The notes under the pieces: model-generated | Told to the model about the DNA's origin: nothing | What the model saw: only the letters and a program-made list of their open reading frames with translations | The model's database searches: none | Shown: piece by piece, positions 11,480-22,099 of the stretch | Position numbering within the stretch: the stretch's first letter is position 1 | Layout: the number at the start of each line of letters is the position of its first letter | Made by a program: the position numbers and the translations under genes | Source of the DNA: Isoetes taiwanensis | Lineage: Eukaryota > Streptophyta > Lycopodiopsida > Isoetales > Isoetaceae | DNA: 64,000 nt | Assembly: GCA_021234155.1 (NCBI GenBank) | Contig: JAJEKV010000018.1 | Location: 17,179,415 to 17,243,414 of the forward strand | Reading direction: 5' to 3'

Positions 11480-12022
11480 TAATAAAAAGGGTTACTTTTG
11501 ATTAAAGTTGTGAAAGATGTTACATTGAAAAACAAAATACAGCGACTCATTGTTGCTCGGTCGAGCTCTTCTTCATTATCTTCATCATCATCATCAGCTC
11601 TCGTCCTCGTCTTCGTCTTCATCTCTTCCCCTCAAGCGAGCAATCACCCTATCCAAATGTTCCTCCAATCATCCACCATCTCTTTGTACATGTCCCGCTC
11701 TGTCCCAATAGCACAGCGTGTTCTTACTTTGAATTAGCATCCTCATTGCCGTCATAACCACCTCGGTGCGGTTGTTGGGGCATGTCATCACAATCGACCT
11801 TCTATTCAACCACCTGATTTGCCTCTCCGGCTCACGAAGCATGAGAAGGTTGAATTCATTCTCTTCTTCTTTACGCTGAATTGTAGCGGCGTTTTCCTTT
11901 AGAAGATCATCTTGCTCCTTCAACCTCTTCATTAGAACACCCAAAACTATGTCGGAAGGGAGTTCTATCCTCTTCGTTTTTCCCTTATCGGCGGTTGAGG
12001 ATGTGGAGGCCATAGATGACAA
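11480..12022 (-). CDS. Small coiled-coil protein gene, cluster copy 1
   Basis: The ORF begins at 12,022 (MSSMASTSSTADKGKTKR) and continues ELPSDIVLGVLMKRLKEQ, followed by a helical, charged region, to 11,669. A frame change leads into an acidic DDDDEDNEEEL tail near 11,575. It shares the plan of the copies at 13.5 and 14.4 kb: a Ser-rich start, a LP.DI..[AG].[LV]MKR[LF]KE core, then coiled coil. A TATA-like element lies about 80 bases upstream. The family is unknown to me. The basic and acidic segments suggest a nuclear or scaffolding role, which is a guess. Confidence 0.45.
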
Positions 12023-12101
12023 ATGGGAGGGGCGTTAAGATTATAGAAGTGAGGAGCAAAGACTCTAACCCGGCCGGAAGGAGCACAATGCAAGGACCTC
12101 A

Positions 12102-12110
12102 ATTTATACA
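12102..12110 (-). promoter_or_regulatory. TATA-like box of cluster copy 1
   Basis: The minus strand reads TGTATAAAT about 80 bases before the ATG at 12,022. Confidence 0.4.
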
Positions 12111-12247
12111 TATTTAGCTTGAACATATTAAACACCACTCGGTGGCTGCTGTCGCGTGTCGGCCGGATTAAATCGGTTGTCGCTAGAACACATTAATGAT
12201 GCTTGTCCATTTGGAACACATTAATAACTATTCTAACTACTTGTATA

Positions 12248-12307
12248 TCACACCACGCGAAATCTGCACGAGCTTTAAAACCCTATGAAGGGTTTAAGCC
12301 GTGTGAT
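12248..12307. repeat. Hairpin ending in ATCACAC / GTGTGAT
   Basis: ATCACACCACGC at 12,248 faces GTGTGAT at 12,301. An inner stem (TTAAAACCCT / AGGGTTTAA) surrounds a 4-base turn. It has the same end motif as the short inverted repeat at 704-772. It resembles a very small MITE-like unit in the intergenic space between cluster copies 1 and 2. Confidence 0.4.
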
Positions 12308-12439
12308 CTGTCTTAATCATTCTCTCTACCACGGATATTGAAAATTAAAAATAGGAAGCGTAATACCGGCACATTTGTCAAAAACTTTTCCCATTGAAAT
12401 AAAACCATTACAAACATTAAAAAAGCGGGCCCCTCTAGG

Positions 12440-12945
12440 AGGAGCCCGATGCCTATGATAAGCGGGCAAGCTCTTCACGGAGGGGGTGATAATTTTTCTG
12501 CTCCTCCAACATGATTGCTGCCCGCCAACCCGTTCTCATATTCCGCAACCTTATCTTCCGGCTCTCATCGAGTTGAGCTCGGGGCGCCTCTCAGCCGATT
12601 GCGGCCCTAAGCCTCTCTTGGAGGTTATATCTCGTGTGGCGCAATGGTGCGGTCTAAGGCGACCCGCTGATTGTCGCACACTAAAATCACCTCCACGTAG
12701 AAGGCGGCCTTTTCCTCTGCCGCAACCAACTTGGCGGCGTCTTCATCATTCTTTTTCTTTTAGAAGGCGGATCCGTTCCTCGCCCCATACGAATGTTACG
12801 AATTTCCTTGACCAAAACTTGAGACAAGATCTCGGCGGAGGATGGGCTGGGCTGGAGGCCATTGAAAGTGATGGGAGAACATGAGAGATGGCTGAGGCGG
12901 ATGTGGTAGAACAGGAGATGGCGGATAGGAGAAGACAAAGGCCTC
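12440..12945 (-). CDS. Small basic/coiled-coil protein gene, cluster copy 2
   Basis: Downstream of a TATA box, minus-strand frames give SPSSAEILSQVLVKEIRN followed by KRKRMMKTPPSWLRQRK (to about 12,690). After a frame change come a helical piece with LDESRKIRLRNM and EEQKNYHPLREELARL, ending near 12,450. Length and layout match the neighbouring copies, although the sequence is more diverged. I recognise no domain. It is one of four same-strand genes spaced about 0.8-1 kb apart. Confidence 0.35.
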
Positions 12946-12949
12946 GGCG

Positions 12950-12958
12950 TTTTATATA
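12950..12958 (-). promoter_or_regulatory. TATA box of cluster copy 2
   Basis: The minus strand reads TATATAAAA just upstream of the copy 2 coding region. Confidence 0.45.
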
Positions 12959-13489
12959 GAAACTAGAGATACGTTGGAATCTACGGTTGCAGTGCAGATA
13001 TAAAGTTGTGTAATAATCCTACTGGTGAAATTATAGCATGCAATTGGAAAAAGCGGTAGCCTATGTTAGCATCATGGGATCCGTCATATCCTAGCCGCAT
13101 CTTGTATGCGGGCCGTACAAAAAAACGATGTTATTGTGGCGGCGCATGCCCGTCCTTGGCATGGCGTTGTCATCCACAAAGCCGCGTATGTGAATAGGCG
13201 TTGTCATCCACATGCAAATTAGCATTTACACGCAAGTTATCACATAATCTAGCTAGATATTTGTGTTACATATACTTTTCCATTAATAAATTAGGAATTT
13301 ATACATACAACGAGGTGTATGCGTTGTGGAGAACATCTGACGGAAATCCATTGATTGCTACCTAATTGCAAGAATGGCATTTTCCGCGTGATCTTTAATA
13401 AAACAAAACAAGAGAACGGATAGAAGCAAGAAAGCAGAGCAAATTTTTCTTTGAAACAAAAAATATATATACAATGGCTACGGATCTTC

Positions 13490-13839
13490 ATGATCACGTA
13501 GCTGAAAGGCATAAAGCTGCGTTCTCATCCTCCATGGCTCGAAGCTTCTTCTCCATATCTTCTAAGCGCTGCGAAATATTGTGTCGCGATTAAAAAGCGC
13601 CTCGACCCTCGAAGCTATTGGCCTCGGTACCTGGTTAATGTTGCTTTGAGCTCAAGGTCTAAACTCATCATGCGTGACCCCTCGTGAATTCTAACTTTGT
13701 CCACGCCTCCATCTTCTCGGCCAGGCGGTACATTTTCGTCATGAACCTCCTTGAATCTCTTCATCACCACGGCAAGGGGTGATGTCCGCGGGCAGCTTCA
13801 CGCGCGGTCGCTTCTGCTGGAGGAGGATGATGATGCCAT
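13490..13839 (-). CDS. Small coiled-coil protein gene, cluster copy 3
   Basis: An ATG at about 13,839 gives MASSSSSSRSDR. After one frame change comes RVKLPADIT, then VMKRFKEVHDEN, then LELKATLTRYRG. Near 13,560-13,500 come LEDMEKKLRAMEDENAAL and a stop. The combined product is about 110 residues, mostly helical, and ends in a clear heptad pattern. It pairs closely with copy 4 at 14.4-14.8 kb, and their flanks also match (GGATCTTCATGATC near 13,480 and 14,347). The two are a recent tandem duplication. Confidence 0.5.
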
Positions 13840-13928
13840 CGGAGGAGAAGGAAGAAGCGGAAGAAGCGGCGAGAAGATGAGCGAAGCGGAAGGAGGAAAA
13901 GGAGGTCGAAGGCAAGATAGAAGGTCTT

Positions 13929-13938
13929 CTATTTATAA
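13929..13938 (-). promoter_or_regulatory. TATA box of cluster copy 3
   Basis: The minus strand reads TTATAAATAGAAGACC, identical over this length to the box of copy 4. It lies about 95 bases upstream of the MASSSS start. Confidence 0.6.
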
Positions 13939-14369
13939 CTTGAGGGATTTCGTAGTAGCTTGAGTCACCCACGGCCGAAAAGGATGCCGTCGGTCGAGGA
14001 AAATGGACCGTTACTTCGGCGTCGTGTGAGGAAAAAGGACCGTTACTTCTTCTAACGTCTTTTCTTCGAAAGCTTCGTGTGATAATTTTTATTGATAATT
14101 TCGGTGATACAATCTATACATAAGTAATTTTCTTGATACATAACTAAAGATAGAACTTCTCATTGAAGCAAAATAGAGCGGCATGGAATCACCACGGCCG
14201 AAATCCATTGATTGCTACCTAATTGCAAAGCAAGGCATTTGGCGTCGTGTGATATTTTAATAAAAACAGAACATACATTGGAACAAGAGGATAGATAGAA
14301 GCAAAAAATAGAAAACTTTTCTTTGAAGCAAAAATAGATAGATACAAGCGGCTAGGGATCTTCATGATC

Positions 14370-14765
14370 CTCTAGCTGATTTTTCATATCTACCGGTTGG
14401 CCAGTAAGGCAGCGTTCTCATCCTCCGCGACTTCGGGCTTCTTCTCCATATCTTCTAAGGCTGCTTGAAATCATGTGGCAGTTTCAAGCTACCACCGGCC
14501 CTGCGGACTCGTCGCCTCTTGGTACATGGCGAATGTTTCCAGCGAGCTCAACGTCTGCGCTTCGTCGCGGCAGCTCCCTCGTGAAGGCTAATCGTCGAGC
14601 CGCCTCATTGTTCTCGGCTGACGAGGCGGTTGTTTTCATCATGGATCTCCTTGAATCTCTTCATCACCCTTTGCCAAGGGTGATGTCCGCGAAGCGACTT
14701 CTGGCATTTGGGGAGTGCTATCTTGGCGTGGTAAACTTGCTGAGGAAGATGATGATGCCATCCGG
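14370..14765 (-). CDS. Small coiled-coil protein gene, cluster copy 4
   Basis: The minus-strand start is MASSSSSASLPRQ near 14,760. A frame change leads to KCQKSLRGHHPW and VMKRFKEIHDENNRLVSREQ, closely matching the VMKRFKEVHDEN block of copy 3. The downstream coiled-coil end (EDMEKK-type) is present near 14,450 but out of frame. The product would be about 120 residues. Copies 3 and 4 together are direct repeats of roughly 600 bases. Function is unknown. Confidence 0.45.
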
Positions 14766-14842
14766 GCAGAAGGTGGAAAGCATGGGGCGGAAGTAGAAAG
14801 ATGGAAAGGAAGGCGTCGGAGGTCGGCGTGGACATCGGTCTT

Positions 14843-14852
14843 CTATTTATAA
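14843..14852 (-). promoter_or_regulatory. TATA box of cluster copy 4
   Basis: The minus strand reads TTATAAATAGAAGACC about 85 bases upstream of the copy 4 start. Confidence 0.6.
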
Positions 14853-14941
14853 CATGAGTCACACGAGTTGCTTCTCGCGTCGTGTGAGGAATAAATAAAT
14901 TAATTGTTTTTTCAATAATATTTCATTTCTTGAGATAGATA

Positions 14942-15238
14942 TCACCGCGGCGAAAACCTAGATATGAAAATCGGTGATGTATTTACCGGCGTGATGTGAA
15001 TAAATACAAATAAAATAATTTTTATTAGGAATTTGGAAGGACAATCGTACATAAATAATTTTACCGATACAAGTTGGAAAACATATAACTTCCAATTTCT
15101 CAAGCCGTCGTCAATTTCATGCTCTTTCAATCCCACGCCTTGATCCAACAAGGCAATGACTTCCATGTTATCGACCCGACTTCCAACCTTGGGTGAGTCA
15201 AGCCCGGTGACTAAAAAATTTAACATATTGCTCGCCAT
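14942..15238 (-). CDS. Hypothetical ORF (possible exon)
   Basis: An ORF of 98 codons starting MASNMLNFLVTGLDSPKVG. The first 55 residues have balanced, protein-like composition (VDNMEVIALLDQGVGLKEHE, then IDDGLRNWKL). The remainder is AT-rich and Phe/Ile-rich, more like non-coding sequence. It may be the last exon of the gene upstream on the same strand. No family recognised. Confidence 0.25.
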   Translation of the reverse strand: MASNMLNFLVTGLDSPKVGSRVDNMEVIALLDQGVGLKEHEIDDGLRNWKLYVFQLVSVKLFMYDCPSKFLIKIILFVFIHITPVNTSPIFISRFSPR

Positions 15239-15299
15239 GAGAGGCCGGCTTGGTCGTCAAAATATTGTAGCACAACATCCGTAGAATTGCTATCACCCC

Positions 15300-16380
15300 T
15301 TTAGGTGTTTGATGCCAATTGGGAATGGTTCCCGAACATGCATAATGCGGATGTAATAGACAAACTACGCACCTTTTGATTGAAAGTTCTGGCGAAGGCG
15401 ATTATCTCCCCATTAACAAATCTTGAGATATATCGTAACAATGTAGAGTCCTTCAATCTTTCTGTCCCCAGCGTGCATGTCGGCAAGAAAAATCATCTAC
15501 TTCCCACAAATAAGAACCCTCAAGCTTATCTTCTTCACATTTATCCTCATCTACGGGCTTATCTTTACTGCGATTGATTGAAGGGCACTGCCAAACACTG
15601 TAGATCTGTTGGCGGCTTTGCATGGAGGTATTTGGAATTCTTTTTTAGTTGGTAGATTAAGCCTCATCTTGAGCAAATCGAGACTCCAGCCTCTCATAGG
15701 CTTCTTTAAGCTTTATAGCATTCTTGGGGTATAATTAGACACTTCAAACATCTCTTTGTCCAAATCCTCTTCAAAATCTAGGCCTAAGTTTACCCATTCG
15801 GCCAAGATGCTTGATAAGCTCGTCTTCCCTAGCACACATTAAGTAACAAAGGCGGGTTCCTCGGTATATCACTTAGCAATAGGTATTCTTTGCCTTCCAC
15901 TAAAATTGGCGTTATGTCGGACAACTTCTTTTCATCCTCATCCCCATCCTCATCACCTTGAGAATCATCTCTCCTCCTGGTTCACCCAAGGCGGTCGTCG
16001 AAGCTAAAACTCCTACATTCTTGCTCTTCTTCTTGTAGATCTATCTCCATTTCTCGTCATAGTCGGCATCATCACACATAAGCGCCCCCCCTTGGCTTAA
16101 AGATTTCATTGTTTCCGGTGTATCTTGGTTTAGCGAAGCGAATGCAATAACTAGCAAATGCAAGCGGCAAAGAAATAAGATACCTTCTTAAGCACAAAGG
16201 GCGCGGCCGGGAGGAGCCGTTCGCAACATTCTTGAAAAACATCTTCCCTGTTTGCAAATGGGAAGCCGCCTCCTCTAGAGCTGGTTTTGGAATCCACGAG
16301 CGGGGACATCGCAAGGGCGTCTTGGCCGAGACCAAGCGGTGGGGTGAAAGCTAAAGGCAACCTCGCGATAGCATCAAGCT
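15300..16380 (-). CDS. Unknown spliced gene (damaged)
   Basis: A first piece (16,360-16,185) reads MPLAFTPPLGLGQDALAMSP, then FANREDVFQECCERLLPA, and ends PFVLKK immediately before a donor-like GTATCT. The next piece, near 16,085-16,010, has ALMCDDADYDEKWR and IYKKKSKNVG. Further pieces at 15,850-15,640 contain LSSILAEWVNLGLDFEEDLD and KEMFEVSNYTPRML. A last one at 15,486-15,301 contains IIAFARTFNQKVRS. Composition looks coding but I recognise no domain. The four to five segments are only loosely joined; introns and indels cannot be told apart by eye. Confidence 0.3.
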
Positions 16381-16634
16381 TCGCTCTTGTTTGCCATGAT
16401 GTCCAACTCCTTGCAATAGAAGCGGATAAATCGCGATCGGCGCAACTTCCTCGTTGTCATGAGGGGCGGATGCATACCATTCGGGAACTTCACATAACAA
16501 TCCATGGCGAAGCAAATGGCGAAAACAAGAGATGTTTAGGGCGGTAAAGCACTTTGTCACTTTTGAACTCAAGTAGCCGTTGTCGATTATGAAAGGGGAC
16601 CACGACCGTTGTGGGGAGATTTGTCCAGTACATT

Positions 16635-16660
16635 CTAGGGTTAGGGTTAGGGTTAGGGTA
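16635..16660. repeat. Short interstitial telomere-type repeat (TTAGGG)x4
   Basis: Four tandem TTAGGG units. The usual plant telomere unit is TTTAGGG; the six-base form occurs in some plant groups. At this length it could be chance, a repair scar, or a miscalled TTTAGGG run. Confidence 0.5.
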
Positions 16661-16696
16661 CTACTATGTGCAACAAAAAGCACAATGCTTGATTTG

Positions 16697-16710
16697 GCGT
16701 CGTGTGATCC
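16697..16710. repeat. GCGTCGTGTGATCC motif copy
   Basis: A copy of the recurrent end motif; identical over 14 bases to the copy at 18,891-18,904. Confidence 0.4.
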
Positions 16711-16914
16711 TCCGCATTATAACATTAAAAAAAAATACAAAGTCTTGAAGCTAGGCTTCTAAGAAAAGAAATGGACTAAGAGATTAAACTTATAAAGCCA
16801 TTACATTAAGAAATATTATACATATGAAAAAACACAAAAGGCACTTCGGCCTTTTTTTTTACGAAGTCTTTCTTCTTGTTGTATTCAGCCATAAAATTTT
16901 GACCATAGTACTTT

Positions 16915-17712
16915 CGGGATCCCTTATCGTAAAGGCAGGCGCATGTCCTTGGGCATAACAGTCACCTTGGCATGCATGTATTGCTGCAAGCTCTGCGAGT
17001 CCTCGAACAGGCCAGACACCAAGCTGCTTAGAAGCCATTTGAAGAGCATTTAAAGGCGGTTAGCAGATGCATGGCGGTATGATGTATCGCACCACACTCT
17101 CTTGCAGAATCTCTTTCCACGAGAGCACGGCAAATGGGAGGCGGAATGACCATCTCGGTGCTCTTACGATACTTCTTAATCTCGCGAAGGCTCTTTAATG
17201 CCGGGCTTAGTCTTCGCTTCCGGCCACTACCCTCACCCACCCGGCATTTGGAGCCTGTTGCTCGGCCCGACTCTTCGGCCGTCTCCTCACCCGACATTTG
17301 CGGTATGTTCCTCGGCCGACTCTTCGGTAGATCTCCTCCATTTCTGGTTAGCCTTCCCCTTTGGGCGTTGGGCCTCCTCCTTTGATTTGAAGGTTACGGC
17401 ATCCACGGGAGGGGCGGGAGGGCGATAAAACAAGAAAGAAGTGGCTGCCCAATAATTGTCCGGCGTCATATTACGCTCGCCCGGTCTCTCACATTTCCAT
17501 CCTCGTCTCGAACCTGGGAGTGCACCTCCCTACTTACTCGGGCTGCTTCTCCCCCGTCTGTCATCGCGGATTTCTTTTCAGGGTCTTACATTAGGCATGG
17601 TCGGAGGAGGAGAATCTCTATCGAGACTTGATTGAGATGAAGGGGCGGACTAATGTAATCACCTGGCCTTACACCACGGATGGGTCCTTGCGGTTTGCTT
17701 AGTTCTTGCCAT
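16915..17712 (-). CDS. Histone H3-like gene with a long tail (H3 variant or CENH3-like), frame-damaged
   Basis: On the minus strand an ATG at 17,712 starts MARTKQTAR, the exact H3 N-terminus, followed by residues that one or two indels would turn into the usual S..GGKA.R tail. About 400 bases of variable, Ser/Glu/Arg-rich sequence follow (for example STEESAEEHTA, EETAEESGRATG), and may include an intron. The histone fold begins near 17,195 with ALKSLREIKKYRKSTEM and VIPP. In a shifted frame come KEILQE and then VRYI, and after further shifts a TAMHLL-like helix 2. At 17,020-16,925 are LVSGLFEDSQSLQQYMHAKV and TVMPKDMRLPLR, the H3 alpha2-loop2-alpha3 block (canonical FED...IHAKRVT.MPKDI.LARRIR). 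H3 packages DNA in nucleosomes. The long tail and VIPP in place of LIRK suggest a divergent or centromere-type variant, but this is inference. At least three frame shifts are present. Confidence 0.65.
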
Positions 17713-17719
17713 GGCTTCT

Positions 17720-19480
17720 CGGCGGATGGGCTTTATACTCTGAACAAGCGACAAAATAGACAACTGGCAAGAGATAAATAGTAAAAAGCGAAGTTAAAGT
17801 AAAATATGATGGTAGCGTTTTTAAATAATTATGCGGAACCCTAAAAAAAAATATCGGACAAAATACGGAACCCTAAAAACATCGGACAAAAACACAAATA
17901 AAAGCAGAGATTCAAAGCTAGGCGATAGACAATTTCTTGTTGATCGCGAACTCACTAAACTTTACATTTCCCTCTTGCCTGTAACCAACCCTAATGCCAT
18001 CAATAAAATAATGGAAGTCGTCGGACAATCTCCTCTGTCTCCATTAGCACTCTTAGCTTCTCGATAATGGCCATTAAACTTTCCATGGTGGCTGTATAAA
18101 TGACTTCCTCCCCTCTCCATACTTTCGAATATCCACCGCATCCGGAATTATGCATTTATGGTCCTCAAGCGGCTCCCAAAAGTTGTGCGACCTCTCTTTT
18201 TCTGTTTCCGCCGTTCTAGTTGTCAATTAGCGTATAAATATTGTTTTGGAAGAAAGTATATCGAACTTAAAGGAGGACTTAACTACTGCGGACCTCTGTT
18301 AGTTGACGGATGATTAGGTGGAATCGAACATCAGTGGAACCAAAAATAAGCCATCCACAAAATCGTGGGGAGAAAGCCGCATTATATGTCTTGAGCTTTT
18401 GAACTTCTGCGCCATCTGGAATATGTTAGCAAATACCTCAAGCGGTGTGAAGATTTTGAAACTCATCCTCACGCCTCCGTTTTCGGACATTCCAGCTTGC
18501 ACCTCGTCGAGCCATGCATTTCTTCATTGCAATTACATTGTTCTCATTGAGTGCGTGGCTTACAAAGTTCACTTAAAGGGGGCAATTCAACCCAGGCCTC
18601 AAGCTCGGTTTCACGACCTTTATGTTATAATCATGTCCGTAAAACCAGATGCCTATACCCGCAAGGTCCGTCATCCATACCTTGGAAAAGGACAATTCCG
18701 ATGTCTATGTGATACACGACAAATTACACTACTAATACTTTCGGGCGGAATGACATCACGACGTCGATAAACATAAACACGCACAATAAAGTTGTTTGTA
18801 AACACGTGTCAGCGAAAAGAAATGAAAAGATAAGGAGATCACCGACGACGAAACTATATCTACGCAGTTAAGTATTTGACGACTAGCTTAGCGTCGTGTG
18901 ATCCGATTAAGGTGGATTTACCATTTGCGGGCAATTTTGGGAATCTGTTTTTGGTGGAGATTAGCTCTTTGGCCATATCGGAAGGGGTATATGCATATCA
19001 TTATAGTTATACTTTCCACTTTCCGGACGCTAGAATTCAACTTGAACTCTTTTATCCTACCTATCCAATGTGTCGCCGCGTCGATGCGCCTTTATTAAGC
19101 TTAACTCTATGCTTTCGCCCTCGTTGATGGCAGCATACTCACCTGAACCAATTGAGACAAAACCTCCCACTTCTTGACCTTGGGAGTTCTGTAAATGGGG
19201 CAAGAACACAGAAATTACAGGAGACATGGATTGCGGATGAGGAGTGAAGGCGGAGGATGATGCATTAGAGGCCCGGAGTGATCTGAAGTTTAGGCGCCAA
19301 AATTTGACAAAGGAGTTGGTGGCTGACAATAGGCGGTCAAAGTCACCATTATTTTTTTTGTGGCGACTCCCAAAAATACAGGGCCATTAAAATGGTTGCA
19401 ATAAAAGCATGAGGCATCCCCTATGAAAATCACGCCATGTGGATGCCAAGTAAGCCCTGCTCATCCTTCTACACGCCAAA
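17720..19480. other. Stretch without a supportable gene
   Basis: Several short ORFs occur on both strands. One minus-strand piece (19,329-19,057) is Ser-rich and could be an exon (SIGSGEYAAINEGESIELSL). A plus-strand piece at 18,318-18,770 has no recognisable motif. A GCGTCGTGTGATCC copy sits at 18,891-18,904. I cannot build a gene here. Confidence 0.35.
18891..18904. repeat. GCGTCGTGTGATCC motif copy
   Basis: Identical 14-mer to 16,697-16,710, about 2.2 kb apart in the same orientation. Confidence 0.4.
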
Positions 19481-20749
19481 GTATCCCGACTTTTCGTTAA
19501 AAGGCGCAAAAACGATTGGTCTGGCGAATCGGGCGGAAATCTTTAACCCAAGATAAGGGCCATTTCGGACCCCAAATCCCGCCCTAATGCGAGGCGGGGA
19601 GGTCAGCGACATCGCGGGCCGCCCTAGACTCGTGTTCATCTCACGGACACCATGACGCATAGGAGAGGGGCCTGGCGCCAATCGCCCGAGGCGATAAATC
19701 CCGCGGTGTCACCGACTTCGGTCGAAGTGGGCGGCCACCACCATGGCGCGAGGGCGGTACGCTCTTGTAGACGGCCCGGACCGCGACTTCGGGATATTGA
19801 GTAAGATCGGGAACGGCAAGCCCGGCCCTCGGCGGTGTCGCTGGGGCTCGACACACTCTCGCTACTCAAAAGCACGGAGCTCCGGGGGTTCGCGGGCAAC
19901 CATCCCAAAACGAGCGGGTCCCCCACAGGGTTCATAGTAATTTGCGGCCCGGTCGAGGCGGGGGAGATGGCCAAGCGACGAGGCCCTACAAGGCTGTGCT
20001 CCCGGCTTCTGGGGGCGAGCGGCGGCTCGGTTATACCAGCCCGGCCTCCGCAGCGGTGGCCGTTTACGCTGCTGCCCCGCACTCAACCACTCCCGCCATC
20101 CGACCACCACCACCCCGGCCTGAACTACGGCCCTAAGCCACCTTTGACCGGTAGCGGGGGAACTCGGGGCCTTGGCCGGAGAGGCCACAATCACGGTAGT
20201 TCGAGGCATGCGAAACGGCGAGGGGAGAGTCCCACAACATCCGAACACATTCGATGGGATGACATTCTGGGGCCAGTTCACATTTCGACCAGCCCGTCCA
20301 TGGGCCTTTTCGGCCGGTCGTCCGCATTATCATATTCACGGTTCGCGGATGCACATGTGCGTGATGCCATATTGCGCCCGGGGCCGGATCTGAAAGGGAC
20401 ATCACAATGCGTGGATAGGGGACCTCACACCCGCGTGCAGCGGGGGTGAGGGCGGGGGCCGAGGGGTCAGAGGCATTACCGCCACCCGAGTGCCGGGATT
20501 GGTTCGGCGGGATGCACATTTTCCGACACGACACACTACCGGCTGCGGACCAGCCGTAGCTTGTTACCGCATTAGCCTGCTGGCGCTTCTCCTACCGCGG
20601 CCCCTTCTCTGCTCCTACTCTCGCTCCCTCATGACCCATGCCCTCTCGGCCACATCTTTGCCTCCGCTCCATCTAGCTCTCTTTCGGCTTACGCTTCAGT
20701 CCTCCCAGCGACTCGGTGCATACCATCCTGGCCGACAAATAGGAATTGT

Positions 20750-21500
20750 GCCTTGGGTGGTCTCATGGAATTGTCGAGGCTTCCCTTGGCAGAGGGGCGG
20801 TCGAACTTCGTGGCGGCCGATATGGATCTCATCTTTCTCATGGAACATGGGAGCATCTTTGGGCCTGAGCAATACGATGTAGGGGGTACCAACATTTCGG
20901 TCTTCAATAATTGCGGGGCGGAGGGTCATGGTGGAGTGGCTTACTACTACCTGGGACAACCTTAAGCAAATTCGGGTTACCCTCGGAAGAATGACGGACC
21001 AACCGGTACTTGTGGGTTCATTAATTGCATAATACCGATGGCAACCCTCTTTTCACGGCGCTGTTATTTCCCTCCGCGAGAGAGCACCTTCTATCGCGAG
21101 CCACCCCGTGCGGATAGGATGGACCCTTATGTCGATCTATATGATGACATCGGTTGACACCAGCGTGATTGGGTAGGCGTCCTTCTTGGAGATTTCAATG
21201 CATGGGCGGAGTAGAGCAGCCCATGCGACTTGACCCCCTACCGGCGGCGATGTCCTGCGGCTCGCCCACCGGAAACAACGGCCGCGAGGATCCGATGGCG
21301 GCCGGTCCTTTCGCTTTGCCGGACGATTTGCTCTGCTATGTGGTATTTTTGACTTGATAATTTGCAATGGCATCACGATGGCCCGATTCACCATAAGTGC
21401 ACATGCGAGCCAGGACAATCGAGGGGAGGGTCTAGTGTGGTGGACTATGTGCTAGTAGTTGCGCCAAGATATGCATCTCATCGATTCGTTTTCAGGGTGG
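20750..21500 (+). pseudogene. LINE endonuclease (EEP/APE-type) domain
   Basis: The start motif reads VVSWNCRG near 20,757-20,780. Next come GGVAYYYLGQP (20,930-20,963), a YFPPRES block near 21,068, VGVLLGDFNAW (21,175-21,210; the GDFN active-site motif) and GSSVVDYVLV (21,428-21,460, the S..DYV motif near the end of the fold). The order is that of the apurinic-endonuclease-like domain that nicks target DNA. Frame changes occur between nearly all blocks. Confidence 0.7.
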
Positions 21501-22099
21501 GCACAGGGACAGTCGGGATGAGGAGGTCGACTCGGATCACCTCCCACTTTATTTGGACTGGTTTGGCAAGCCGCGGAACCCCCACTATACCAGACCCTCG
21601 CCGTCCTCGGTTGAGACTAGATTATGGCGGAGAGGACTACGTCGAGATGCTCATGGGCGCCCTCGGTAATCGCCGAGCCTCCACACTAGAAGCGATGACC
21701 AGGTGACCGCTTATTACGGGATGCGGCGGACAAGTGCTTTGGACCCCCCTCCCCAGCGTCGCCCGCTGTGGTCGCTTAACATTCAGCGTAGATGGTTTGA
21801 TGCGGCGTGTAAAGCATGGCCGGCGGCTTCGCCACATTCTACAGCTTTGCGAGGCCACCACGATTACCGCACCCATCACGAAGGAGACAAAGGCGCGGTA
21901 CCTTGCCGTGCATCGGGGAGATGTTACGGCTGCTGGACCTCATCCTCGAACCTTTGGCGATAGTGCTTGAAGGCCAGCCCGCCCTCTGAGGGGACATCAC
22001 ACCCGAGGCGGTGGGAGCGATATTGCAGCGGCTCTATGACCCGCCGGGGCAGCGTCGCCCATACCCCCATAGGATGGCCCCATTGGTTCGTGGAGGAGG

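Noticed and set aside
11498-11737. Ser/Val-rich plus ORF at 11.5-11.7 kb
   Set aside because: Antisense reading of the acidic tail of cluster copy 1; GAT/GAA codons reversed give Ser/Phe/Leu runs.
19835-20449. A 204-codon ORF in the GC-rich block as a separate gene
   Set aside because: Several long frames overlap here on both strands, as GC-rich DNA produces. Position suggests LINE ORF1, but no zinc knuckle or other motif was found.
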